A stretch of 6,483 nt of DNA from Ilumatobacter sp. (GCA_029263275.1 JAJCXU010000454.1:1-6483); one strand, 5' to 3'; numbered from the stretch's first letter, positions 1-6,177 are shown. Notes: generated from the letters alone by a model not told the origin. Numbers and translations: made by a program.

Positions 1-147
1 GTCGGCCGACAACTCGCCGACCTCGTCAATGCGCACCACCCCACGTCGATCGGGCTCGCCATGATGCAGAAGGATCTGACCGGCGGAATCCATGCCGCTG
101 CCCAGTCATTCGAAGAGATGCGTCGCATTCTTGAGGAGACCCCATGA
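1..147 (+). CDS. C-terminal fragment of an unrecognised protein (5' end off the window)
   Basis: Reading frame 1 is open from the left edge for 48 codons and ends in TGA at 145-147. The tail begins VGRQLADLVNAHHPTS and ends in a probable amphipathic helix, SFEEMRRILEETP. It is taken as a real gene end because its stop overlaps the start codon of the next gene (ATGA at 144-147). Its last codons also contain the Shine-Dalgarno sequence of that gene, which is a typical operon junction. I do not recognise the family from this tail. Being cotranscribed with an LLM-class oxidoreductase suggests a metabolic enzyme, but that is inference only. Confidence 0.65.
   Translation, partial: VGRQLADLVNAHHPTSIGLAMMQKDLTGGIHAAAQSFEEMRRILEETP
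133..138 (+). promoter_or_regulatory. Shine-Dalgarno site of the LLM oxidoreductase gene
   Basis: GAGGAG lies five bases before the ATG at 144, inside the last codons of the upstream gene. It fixes the ATG at 144 as the start and supports translational coupling across the ATGA overlap. Confidence 0.7.
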
Positions 148-1085
148 CCGGAGTCATTGGCCACATCGCGAACCCCACGATGGCCGATGCCGCCGACCTG
201 GCAGTTGCCGCTGAGCGAGCCGGTGCGCGTTGGGTTGGCTTCGCCGATGCGTTCTGGTGGCGCGATGTGTGGATGCTGCTCGCCGCGGCCGCCGACGCCA
301 CCACGCAGATCGAGGTCGGCCCTGCGATGACGAATGCGTACCTGCGCCACCGGTTCCACACCGCATCGTCGCTGGCAACGTTGCACGAGGTCGCGCCGAA
401 TCGAGTGTTCTGTGGCATCGCCGCTGGCGGGTCCGAAATCACCGCTGCCGCTGGCCTCGACCGTCGTGATGCTGCGGCGCGGGCTCGCGAGCTGGCCGCA
501 ACCATTCGCGCGGTCGCCGACGGAGGGGCCCTGGACCCAGCGTCTGGCCGCACGCTCGACGTCTCGTTGCCGACGACCCCGATCCTGATGGCCGGCCGCG
601 GTAATCAGATGCTGCGAACCGCCGGTGCCGTGGCCGATCGCGTGTTGCTCTGGGCCATGCCAGACGCCGATCTTGATCGATCTGTCGGTTTGATCACCGA
701 AGGTGCAGGCGAGCGCGATGAGATGCCGCAGCTCATCTGGGCCCCGCTGGTTCGTCATGCGTGTGTCGCGCCGGCCTCGCTCGGCCACGTCGCCGTCTAC
801 GCCGCGCTCAATACTCGCGCCGAGTTGCGATCTGAGTGGGGCCTCGATGCAGAGAGCGTCGACGAGATTCGCAGGACACTCGTGGCCGGCGGAACTGCGG
901 CCGCCATTGACCTGGTGCCAGATGCTGCGCTCGATGACCTCACGTTCGCTGAAGACGACATCGACAAGATCGCCGAGCGCGCCCGCAGTCTCGGCGTCAG
1001 CGAGATTGCCGTCCCGGGGTTTGCCGTTGGCACGATCGATCAACAACTCGGCTGGGCGTCGGCCGTCGAGGCTCAACTGCTCTGA
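144..1085 (+). CDS. LLM-class (luciferase-like) flavin-dependent oxidoreductase
   Basis: A complete 313-residue protein of the bacterial luciferase-like TIM-barrel superfamily. The members include F420-dependent methylenetetrahydromethanopterin-reductase-like enzymes and FMN-dependent monooxygenases, which are cytoplasmic. The N-terminus (GHIANPTMADAADLAVAAER, residues 6-25) matches the usual first strand and helix. VFCGIAAGGSEI at about 88-99 corresponds to the family's 'R...GlG.G' cofactor-side strand. PILMAGRGNQMLRTAG followed by ADRVLLWA (146-171) is the hallmark 'P(I/V)..aa.GpkmlrlAGe.ADgvl' region. The C-terminal RARSLGVSEIAVPGF (280-293) is the last beta-alpha unit. The length suits the shorter F420-type members. 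Whether the cofactor is F420 or FMN, and what the substrate is, cannot be read here. The start is supported by GAGGAG five bases upstream and the ATGA overlap with the preceding gene. Family confidence is high; the specific reaction is unknown. Confidence 0.88.
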   Translation: MTGVIGHIANPTMADAADLAVAAERAGARWVGFADAFWWRDVWMLLAAAADATTQIEVGPAMTNAYLRHRFHTASSLATLHEVAPNRVFCGIAAGGSEITAAAGLDRRDAAARARELAATIRAVADGGALDPASGRTLDVSLPTTPILMAGRGNQMLRTAGAVADRVLLWAMPDADLDRSVGLITEGAGERDEMPQLIWAPLVRHACVAPASLGHVAVYAALNTRAELRSEWGLDAESVDEIRRTLVAGGTAAAIDLVPDAALDDLTFAEDDIDKIAERARSLGVSEIAVPGFAVGTIDQQLGWASAVEAQLL

Positions 1086-1128
1086 CCGAGGGTGCCGCGC
1101 ACGAAGCCGCCAACGGGGGTGCTTGGCC

Positions 1129-2859
1129 CTATGACTCGAAGTCGAGTCGGAGCGGCACTCGCACGAGGTCGAAGTCGAGTGAGCCGAGGTCGTTGATCCG
1201 CGTGAAGTACATGTAGGGCGTCGCTCCCGTGGTGTCGTAACTCATTGATTCACTCGTTGGATCGATCAGCGTGGCGTAGGCCCCATAGGGAGGTTCGTCG
1301 GCCGTGTAGACGAACTCAGCGGCCTGGATGAATACCGGTCGCGTCCAGTTGATGAGGTCGGTCGACGTGGTGAGGTACTGACCGTTCGGGCCGAAATTGG
1401 TGAACCCTCCGGTCGCAACGAATCGTTCGAGATGGGTGTTCCAGGTGAGACCACCGATCGGCGGCGACACCACCGACGCGCACTCCGGCGGCGCCTCAGA
1501 GCCCTCGTCGTAGGCGGACGATGTGAGGGAGAGGTCGAATCCATTCCCGTCCCATGCCCGCCACGACGATGGATCCTCGATGGTTTCGGTGCGCAGCAAG
1601 CAGGTGAGCTGCACGCTTCCGTCGCGGTGGTCATCGAATTGCGTCAGCATGTAGAAGTGGCCGTCAGTCGGATGACGCACGATGTTGCTCGGCTGCCACA
1701 TCGCCAGGAGGCCAACGTCATGCTGGTACGGCACACCCGGTGAGGCGATCAGGCTGGACGCTCCGGCTGACGGGCTGAACGTGGCACCCCCATCGGTCGA
1801 CACCGACGCCGTCAGTTCGACCTGCTGGCAATCGAAACCCTCGCCTTCGCATACGTCGCCGTCGGGGGTGATCAGCACCCTGAAATCGGTGCCATCGAAA
1901 CTCGGGTCGACGCCGGCGGCGACCACGAAGTCGATGGTGTCGCCGGCGGCCATGTCGAGGTCGAGTCGCTGCTCGGCAGCGGTGTTGGCGTCGTCGAGCG
2001 CGGTCGACAACAAGGCCGCTCCGTCGCGTTCGACGGTGACGGTCACACCGTCGCCCCCGGTCGCCGTGCGTTTCGCAGCAACATCGACGATGTACGTGCC
2101 GTCGGCCGGTGCGGTGTACCGGCGGACCGCGTCGCACCCGACGTCGGGATGGGCGCCCCAGAAATCGACCGAGCAGAGCGTGTCGGCATGGCGGTAGCCC
2201 GACTCGGCCGGGGTCATCTCGACGGTGCCGGAGCCAGTGCGTGCCAGGTACGACCAGCCCTGGTCGCCGTAGTCATTGAGGATCGCCCGTCTCGAGTCGG
2301 CAAGTGCGGCCTCGTATCCGTGGTACTCGTTGTGGATCACGGCGTGCACTGTCTGTCCGTCCTCGGTGTACACCCCTGCGATCCATTCGAAGTGTCCGTG
2401 CCCAGCCGGGTCGTGGTCGTAGCTCGACGGCCGGATGATCTCGCAGGTCACTGACACCTCGCCCAGACTCGGACCGACGAGACGCGTGTTGTTCGGGGCA
2501 GACATGATGATGCTGGTCGAGCCGTCGGCGTCGCGGAATGCCCGCGCCGGCAAGTCGGGGCGTTGGTAGTCGCCGCATGCTTGCTCGGAGTAGTCGAACA
2601 CGACCTCTTCGTCGCCGATCACTTCCACTTGGACGACGCGTGGCGGTTCGACCTCGGGCTCAGGTTCGGTGACGGGCGGTTCGGTGACGGGCGTCGTGCT
2701 GGCTGGGGCCGCGGTACTACTCGGTGGTTCCGTGTCCGTCGGCGGGGCAGCCGATGGCTCGGTTGACGATCCTCCGCACGCAGCCGCGACGAGTGAGAGC
2801 AGCACAACCGTCGCGGCGCGGGTGGGGCGACGGTGAGCCATCAAACGCTGGGCAGTCAT
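1129..2859 (-). CDS. Secreted lipoprotein with a sialidase/glycosidase-like propeller and an internal beta-sandwich domain
   Basis: A 576-residue protein from ATG 2859 to TAG 1129; ATG 2841 (570 residues) is an equally possible start, and neither has a strong Shine-Dalgarno. A lipoprotein signal peptide is visible: Arg-rich n-region, hydrophobic TVVLLSLVAAAC, with Cys28 as the predicted lipidated residue. Residues 29-73 form a Ser/Thr/Pro/Glu-rich stalk. From about 84 a propeller-like region begins (HFEWIAGVYTEDGQTVHAVIHNEYHGYE, residues 156-183, cut here into its recognisable 'EWI..vYT.DG.tvyAl.HnEYhG' pattern). Residues about 222-332 look like a jelly-roll sandwich (YTAPADGTYIVDV, then LDMAAGDTIDFVV). 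The propeller then resumes with an Asp box (STDGGATF, 354-361), QPSNIVRHPTDGHFYML (389-405) and STDLINWTRP (499-508). Eight further cysteines fit export and disulfides. It is probably a cell-surface glycan-binding or glycan-processing protein; no catalytic residues could be assigned. The frame stays open upstream to about 3576, but that part is antisense to another gene and lies before the signal peptide, so it is excluded. Confidence 0.82.
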   Translation of the reverse strand: MTAQRLMAHRRPTRAATVVLLSLVAAACGGSSTEPSAAPPTDTEPPSSTAAPASTTPVTEPPVTEPEPEVEPPRVVQVEVIGDEEVVFDYSEQACGDYQRPDLPARAFRDADGSTSIIMSAPNNTRLVGPSLGEVSVTCEIIRPSSYDHDPAGHGHFEWIAGVYTEDGQTVHAVIHNEYHGYEAALADSRRAILNDYGDQGWSYLARTGSGTVEMTPAESGYRHADTLCSVDFWGAHPDVGCDAVRRYTAPADGTYIVDVAAKRTATGGDGVTVTVERDGAALLSTALDDANTAAEQRLDLDMAAGDTIDFVVAAGVDPSFDGTDFRVLITPDGDVCEGEGFDCQQVELTASVSTDGGATFSPSAGASSLIASPGVPYQHDVGLLAMWQPSNIVRHPTDGHFYMLTQFDDHRDGSVQLTCLLRTETIEDPSSWRAWDGNGFDLSLTSSAYDEGSEAPPECASVVSPPIGGLTWNTHLERFVATGGFTNFGPNGQYLTTSTDLINWTRPVFIQAAEFVYTADEPPYGAYATLIDPTSESMSYDTTGATPYMYFTRINDLGSLDFDLVRVPLRLDFES

Positions 2860-2904
2860 ACCTGGAACTCTGCCACGCGGCCAGCGGTGTCGAGAGATGT
2901 TGCG

Positions 2905-2936
2905 AGCCAGAATCCCGCGCACGTGAGATTCTGGCT
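2905..2936. promoter_or_regulatory. Perfect 10-bp inverted repeat upstream of the lipoprotein gene
   Basis: Left arm AGCCAGAATC (2905-2914) and right arm GATTCTGGCT (2927-2936) are exact reverse complements around a 12-base spacer. The element lies about 45 bases before the lipoprotein ATG at 2859, inside the 258-base divergent gap. It could be a repressor or activator operator, or a hairpin in the lipoprotein 5' leader. The arms are seen directly; the function is inferred. Confidence 0.45.
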
Positions 2937-3036
2937 GTTCGAGGTCGGATCGAAGCCAGAGTGTGTTCCGGGCGATGGCGAGTCCGACGATCCCTCCCGC
3001 GTACGAGAGCGGGCTCGTGGACGGCTCAGCCTCGCC

Positions 3037-3060
3037 CGAATCGGGCAAACTCCCGATTCG
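3037..3060. promoter_or_regulatory. Perfect 9-bp inverted repeat (short-loop hairpin) upstream of the acidic-protein gene
   Basis: CGAATCGGG (3037-3045) and CCCGATTCG (3052-3060) pair perfectly around the six-base loop CAAACT. The element sits about 57 bases before the ATG at 3118. No T-run follows on either strand at the usual distance, so it does not look like a simple intrinsic terminator. An operator or a leader hairpin is more likely. A weak -10-like TACTTT follows at 3080-3085. Confidence 0.45.
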
Positions 3061-3106
3061 CCACCCCGGTGCTGCTGCGTACTTTGACAAGTGACCACCA
3101 GCACTC

Positions 3107-3111
3107 AGGAG
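3107..3111 (+). promoter_or_regulatory. Shine-Dalgarno site that selects ATG 3118
   Basis: AGGAG lies six bases before the ATG at 3118. An in-frame GTG at 3091 has no comparable site in front of it, so the shorter 167-residue product is preferred. Confidence 0.6.
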
Positions 3112-3117
3112 CGCGAC

Positions 3118-3621
3118 ATGACCGACTTCCCAGATGACATCACCCAGGCACCAATCAAGAGCGAACCGGTGCCTGACCGAGCAAGCCGGGAGAACAACGA
3201 CTCGTCGGGTTCGCGTGGTCGGATCGGCGATCACCGCCAGGAGACCGGCGTCGTGGACCCAGCCGGTATGCGGCGTCAGGTCCTCCGAGACTCTGGCGAG
3301 ACGCAGGCAATGGAAGTCGTCAACGAAGACGAAGGCGATGAGCCTGCGCCCGTCGAGCCGGAAGCTCCTACGGAACCCGTGGAGCCGACGACACCCGAGG
3401 AACCGACGACACCCGTGCAGCCAACGACACCCAAGGAGCCGTTGACGGGGCAGGACGAATACGACGAGCTCTTTCCGTATGACAAGAGTGTTGGCCACTA
3501 CGGACCGGTCGATGATCCTGGACCCGACAACCCGTTCCCGGACGAAGTGATGATCCCGATCGACGAGAACGGTCAACCGATCGAGGGCGACAGCGGATTC
3601 GACGGCCTGGACTTCTCATGA
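3118..3621 (+). CDS. Acidic low-complexity hypothetical protein with a PTTP hexapeptide repeat
   Basis: A 167-residue protein with no family I recognise. It has no signal peptide or hydrophobic segment, so it is probably cytosolic and largely disordered. The first 60 residues are polar with scattered Arg. Residues 66-89 are strongly acidic and proline-rich (EVVNEDEGDEPAPVEPE). Residues 90-107 are three tandem hexapeptides, PTTPEE, PTTPVQ and PTTPKE. A more ordered-looking acidic, aromatic tail follows (YDELFPYDKSVGHYGP; ends SGFDGLDFS). ATG 3118 is chosen over GTG 3091 because of a well-placed AGGAG. It is transcribed divergently from the lipoprotein gene and converges on the ArsR/MFS operon. 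The coding call rests on the Shine-Dalgarno and the biased composition with a coherent repeat. A role such as linker, scaffold or binding protein cannot be chosen from sequence. Confidence 0.68.
   Translation: MTDFPDDITQAPIKSEPVPDRASRENNDSSGSRGRIGDHRQETGVVDPAGMRRQVLRDSGETQAMEVVNEDEGDEPAPVEPEAPTEPVEPTTPEEPTTPVQPTTPKEPLTGQDEYDELFPYDKSVGHYGPVDDPGPDNPFPDEVMIPIDENGQPIEGDSGFDGLDFS
3385..3438 (+). repeat. Three tandem 18-bp units encoding PTTPxx
   Basis: Units start at 3385, 3403 and 3421. Each begins CC(G/A)ACGACACCC and differs mainly in the last five or six bases. They encode PTTPEE, PTTPVQ and PTTPKE in frame within the acidic protein. The array is likely to vary in copy number between strains by slippage. 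Confidence 0.75.
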
Positions 3622-3654
3622 CCGGCATCTCGCATGCGGCGCGTCGCAGGCCGC

Positions 3655-3782
3655 TCAGCTGAGGATGGCGGCAGCGACCACAGAGAATGCGAGCCCGGAG
3701 GCTTGTTCCGGTCGAGGCGTTCGCCGAGGAAGTCGGCGACGCCGAACGTGCACGCAGACGCAATTGCGAGAAGCGCGGGCAT
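3655..3782 (-). pseudogene. Probable frameshifted, truncated remnant of a DMT/EamA-family transporter
   Basis: From ATG 3782 the minus strand encodes MPALLAIASACTFGVADFLG, very like the first membrane helix of EamA/DMT drug-metabolite transporters ('..ALla..sAl.FGvaDFlGG'). After about 25 codons this frame loses its hydrophobic character. A different frame picks it up with QASGLAFSVVAAAILS, which reads like a continuation into the second helix, and ends in TGA at 3655-3657. One frameshift joins the two parts. Only about 43 codons of a roughly 280-residue family remain. The ATG lies 34 bases past the MFS stop codon on the same strand, so it would have been the third gene of that operon. Alternatives are a very short two-helix membrane protein or a chance hydrophobic stretch. 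The similarity is from recall of the family pattern, not from a search. Confidence 0.42.
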
Positions 3783-3816
3783 CAGCGACGGTCGATCTGG
3801 GCCAGAAGACGACGGC

Positions 3817-5058
3817 TCACGCCGAGGCCCTCTTGAACCAGAGGATGGCGGGGATCGTCGTCGCTGCTGCAATGAGGACGAAGGCCCGGTATGGATCGGT
3901 CAGCGATGTCTCGGTGTTGGCGCTGGCGGTGATGAGGAATCCGCTGAGGAGGAGTCCGGCTTGGAGCGATGTCGAGGCAACGACGTCGAGCAATGTGAAC
4001 GCTCGAACCGTGTTGGCCGGTGTGATGACTCGGTGCGTCGCTTCGAGCATCGCGAGTCGTGCGGTGGTCGTGCCGGCGGCCATGGCGGCGGTCGCTCCAA
4101 CAATGAGTGCCTGTTGGGCGGCGGACCCGACTGGGCCGTCGAGCGTCACGATGCTGGCCGCTGCGGCGAGGGTGGCAGCGGCGCCAATGAGCGCCCGGCG
4201 CGTGACGTCGCCATCGGTCGACTTCCATGCGAGGAGAGCCGCCATCGAGGCAACGGTTTGGACTGCGGCGATCGCGCCGAGGTTCGCTGCGGGCCACAGC
4301 ACCTTGTTGAGGTAGACGAGCCAGAGCGGGATGGCGCCGATGTTGATGGCGGCGAACACGACAAGCACGATCCGTGTCGCTGGTGCGAGTGCTGTTGCGG
4401 ACTTGGCATCGGTGCCCGGTGTGGTCGACCCTGGTTCCGGTGACGGCGCAGGAGGTGGCGGGTCGATGGCGTTCAACCCGATTGCCGCTGCGACCGCAAG
4501 CGCGCCGACCGTGACAAGGAAGAGACTGCGGCCACCGCTGTTGAGGGCTGCGAAGAGGACGAGTGCGCCGGCGAGCACTCCACGTGCGATTGCCGACCAG
4601 GTGGAGTTGAGCTGTTGGCGCGCGTGGGTGTCGACGCCGCTGGCGAGCAGCGGCTGCCAGGCGGTGGCGTACAGAACTGAGACCGAAATCTCCGCGATGA
4701 CGGTGACACCAAGCGCTATCGCGGCGAGTCCACCGGTCGCGCCGACGCCGACCAGGAAGGCGAGCAGCCATGCCTGCAGGGCGGCAAGCACGAGGAAGAT
4801 CTGCGTGTTGCGGCGGGCGCGTTCGATGGGAATACGTGACGCATAGATCTGGATCGGCAGCGAGGCCACGCCAAGTCCGAAGGCGATGCCAATCGCCGTC
4901 GCGCTCAGGCCGAGGTTCTCGATCGCAAAGATCTGGAAAATGGGTCCTCCGTCGACACCGAGCGATGCGCCGACGAGCGGCCCCAGGATTGTTGCTGGGA
5001 TGAAGCGCCGGATCGACGATCGCTGTTGTCGCCCCGGCGACTGCAGTCGGTCGGTCAT
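3817..5058 (-). CDS. MFS transporter (12-TM efflux-type), coupled to an ArsR regulator
   Basis: A 413-residue inner-membrane protein with about twelve hydrophobic helices: roughly 22-42, 51-72, 85-105, 109-131, 153-171, 178-196, then 228-248, 257-277, 287-303, 315-335, 352-376 and 388-407. A Pro-rich cytoplasmic loop (about 199-227) separates the two six-helix halves, the standard major-facilitator layout. The positively charged segment SRIPIERARRN (74-84) sits at the helix 2-3 loop, where MFS motif A normally lies, but a textbook motif A is not obvious. The ATG at 5058 overlaps the stop of the regulator gene (ATGA) and has no Shine-Dalgarno of its own, so translation is probably coupled. A role in proton-driven export of a small toxic or signalling compound is inferred from family and context; the substrate is unknown. 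The last codons are followed within 34 bases by a possible decayed third gene. Confidence 0.87.
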   Translation of the reverse strand: MTDRLQSPGRQQRSSIRRFIPATILGPLVGASLGVDGGPIFQIFAIENLGLSATAIGIAFGLGVASLPIQIYASRIPIERARRNTQIFLVLAALQAWLLAFLVGVGATGGLAAIALGVTVIAEISVSVLYATAWQPLLASGVDTHARQQLNSTWSAIARGVLAGALVLFAALNSGGRSLFLVTVGALAVAAAIGLNAIDPPPPAPSPEPGSTTPGTDAKSATALAPATRIVLVVFAAINIGAIPLWLVYLNKVLWPAANLGAIAAVQTVASMAALLAWKSTDGDVTRRALIGAAATLAAAASIVTLDGPVGSAAQQALIVGATAAMAAGTTTARLAMLEATHRVITPANTVRAFTLLDVVASTSLQAGLLLSGFLITASANTETSLTDPYRAFVLIAAATTIPAILWFKRASA

Positions 5059-5603
5059 TGAGGTTGCCGAGGGTCGGCGAGACGATGAGCGGCAAAGAAG
5101 ACGCCGTAGCTGTTCTTGGTTCGCTGCTCGCGGTTGGCATTGGATTCCACGAACTCGTCGATGATGGCGCGTACGCGGCTGACGAACTCAGCGACCTCGT
5201 CGTCGTCGAGGTACAGGTGAAGCCTTGTCAGTTCGACGCTCGAGTCAAGCCCGGCCTCGCGGAACTCCTGACGAAACGCCGCCAACGGAGCAGGTTCGCC
5301 CGCTGATTCCTCGTCCTCGAGATGATCATCGAGGATCAGTTGCCACGACAGGTTCGTCGATCGATAGGGCTTCTCGTAGGCACCAGAACGACCTTGCACC
5401 ACCGGAAGCGCCGCCAGGAAGCCGGCCGCCTCCAGGATCCGAAGGTGGTGCAAGGTGGTCGACGGATCCATCTGCAGCCGGTCGGCCAACGCCTTGTTGG
5501 TCCAATCATCGTGGTGGCACAGCCGCATGATCCGCAGTCGTGTCGAATTGGCGATCGCCTTCACTTGCGCATCCGTCGCTGGCTGCCGCTCGCGATCGGT
5601 CAT
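5055..5603 (-). CDS. ArsR-type winged-helix transcriptional regulator
   Basis: A 182-residue DNA-binding protein, probably dimeric. The N-terminal half is a winged helix: AIANSTRLRIMRLC (17-29) matches the ArsR-like first helix ('lanptRlriL'). TNKALADRLQMDPSTTLHHLRILEAAGF (35-62) is the helix-turn-helix with recognition helix around 47-58. The wing covers about 63-82 and ends EKPYRST. No ArsR metal motif (ELCVCDL type) is present, so this is the HTH_20-like, metal-independent branch. The acidic C-terminal half (95-160) may bind a ligand or dimerise. ATG 5603 is preferred; the longer frame starts with TTG at 5648, inside a dyad, and adds 15 residues before the conserved domain. A GGGG nine bases upstream is a weak ribosome site. 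It is first in the operon with the MFS gene (4-base overlap). Repression of its own promoter through the dyads at 5621-5658 is inferred. Confidence 0.86.
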   Translation of the reverse strand: MTDRERQPATDAQVKAIANSTRLRIMRLCHHDDWTNKALADRLQMDPSTTLHHLRILEAAGFLAALPVVQGRSGAYEKPYRSTNLSWQLILDDHLEDEESAGEPAPLAAFRQEFREAGLDSSVELTRLHLYLDDDEVAEFVSRVRAIIDEFVESNANREQRTKNSYGVFFAAHRLADPRQPQ

Positions 5604-5620
5604 TGGATCACGCCCCACAT

Positions 5621-5658
5621 GATTGGACACTATCCAATCGATCGACAAACGTCGATCG
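5621..5658. promoter_or_regulatory. Two abutting inverted repeats, candidate ArsR operators
   Basis: Dyad 1 is GATTGGA (5621-5627), spacer CACTA, TCCAATC (5633-5639). Dyad 2 is CGATCGAC (5639-5646), spacer AAAC, GTCGATCG (5651-5658). Both are perfect and share one base at 5639. They lie 18 to 55 bases before the regulator ATG at 5603, in the gap shared with the divergent monooxygenase-like gene. The dyads are seen directly; binding by the ArsR protein is inferred from position and family habit. Confidence 0.5.
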
Positions 5659-5696
5659 CTCCAGGCTTCTCGACGATGTGGCCCCTGGGTGAGTTG

Positions 5697-5726
5697 TGAC
5701 GTCGCTGCGAAGATCTCACCTAGCTT
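5697..5726 (+). promoter_or_regulatory. Weak candidate promoter for the monooxygenase-like gene
   Basis: GTGACG (5697-5702) as a -35-like and TAGCTT (5721-5726) as a -10-like element are separated by 18 bases and lie 46 bases before the ATG at 5772. The match to the consensus is poor (4/6 and 3/6), so this is only the best candidate I can see in the gap. Confidence 0.22.
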
Positions 5727-5771
5727 GGGTCACTGCGCGGATTCCTGCGTGGCCGAGAGAAGGGGCCAATC

Positions 5772-6128
5772 ATGGCCAATCAGATTCAATACGCCGTCAA
5801 GTGGACGATTCACGACGGCAAACTCGACGAGTTCAAGACGCTTGCCGCGGAGGCGACCGCGTTGGTCGAAGCAAACGAGCCCGACATGCTCGGATACCAC
5901 TGGTACATGGACGCGAGCGAGACGCACTGCACGCTCATCGAGCAATACCCGAGCACCGAGCACATCCTCGTACACCTCGGCAACGTCGGCGAGACACTCG
6001 GCAAGCTGCTGGAAGTCTCTGACATCAGCATCGATGTGTTCGGCGAGATCGACGACAATGCCCGTGGCGCTCTCGACCCGCTGGGCGCGGTCTACCACTC
6101 ACACGCAATGGGCTTCAGCCGCTACTGA
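5772..6128 (+). CDS. Antibiotic-biosynthesis-monooxygenase-like (ferredoxin-fold) small protein
   Basis: A complete 118-residue cytosolic protein of the dimeric alpha/beta-barrel (ABM) superfamily. The order is strand (IQYAVKWTIHDG, 5-16), helix (LDEFKTLAAEATALVEANEP, 18-37), strand (GYHWYMDASETHCTLIEQY, 41-59, with the usual 'Y.w..d......l.E.Y' pattern), helix (STEHILVHLGNVGETLGKLLE region, 61-81), strand (ISIDVFGEI, 85-93). A C-terminal extension GAVYHSHAMGF (105-115) is typical of a stand-alone subfamily. Members include cofactor-free monooxygenases, but many are uncharacterised; catalysis here is not shown. A strong AGAAGGGG (5758-5765) precedes the ATG by six bases. It is divergent from the ArsR/MFS operon across 168 bases, so shared control is possible. 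It converges on the mycothiol-related gene, 49 bases away. Confidence 0.82.
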   Translation: MANQIQYAVKWTIHDGKLDEFKTLAAEATALVEANEPDMLGYHWYMDASETHCTLIEQYPSTEHILVHLGNVGETLGKLLEVSDISIDVFGEIDDNARGALDPLGAVYHSHAMGFSRY

Positions 6129-6177
6129 CGAGTCGGTCGGTGGTGCCCGTTGCGCTCAACCGGAGTGACGGCGGGCA

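Noticed and set aside
1109..1127. GCCAA/TTGGC hairpin between the convergent LLM and lipoprotein genes
   Set aside because: Only a five-base-pair stem with a nine-base loop and no T-run; too weak to call a terminator.
3084..3089. Perfect TTGACA -35-like hexamer before the acidic-protein gene
   Set aside because: A -10 element at the right distance would fall at the Shine-Dalgarno and start codon, and none is present there.
2860..3576. Upstream extension of the lipoprotein frame giving an 815-residue protein
   Set aside because: The extra 239 codons lie before a clear lipoprotein signal peptide, are Arg/Cys-rich without domain character, and are antisense to the acidic-protein gene and its repeat. 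The open frame is explained by high GC.
3654..3663. Ten-base palindrome CTCAGCTGAG
   Set aside because: It overlaps the stop of the transporter remnant and has no spacer or promoter context; it could easily be chance.
3634..4443. Plus-strand frame of 269 codons opposite the MFS gene
   Set aside because: Gly/Arg/Cys-rich composition typical of antisense frames in high-GC genes; no start signal or family resemblance.
3782..5140. Long minus-strand frame of 452 codons overlapping the MFS gene
   Set aside because: Arg/His/Pro-rich product with no hydrophobic helices; it is an out-of-frame shadow of the MFS and regulator genes.
5604..5648. TTG start at 5648 adding 15 residues to the ArsR-type protein
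   Set aside because: The start would lie inside a candidate operator and the added residues precede the conserved domain; ATG 5603 is simpler.
6144..6177. TGCCCG/CGGGCA pair between the convergent monooxygenase-like and mycothiol-related genes
   Set aside because: Six paired bases around a 22-base loop with no T-run; could form, but not convincing as a terminator.
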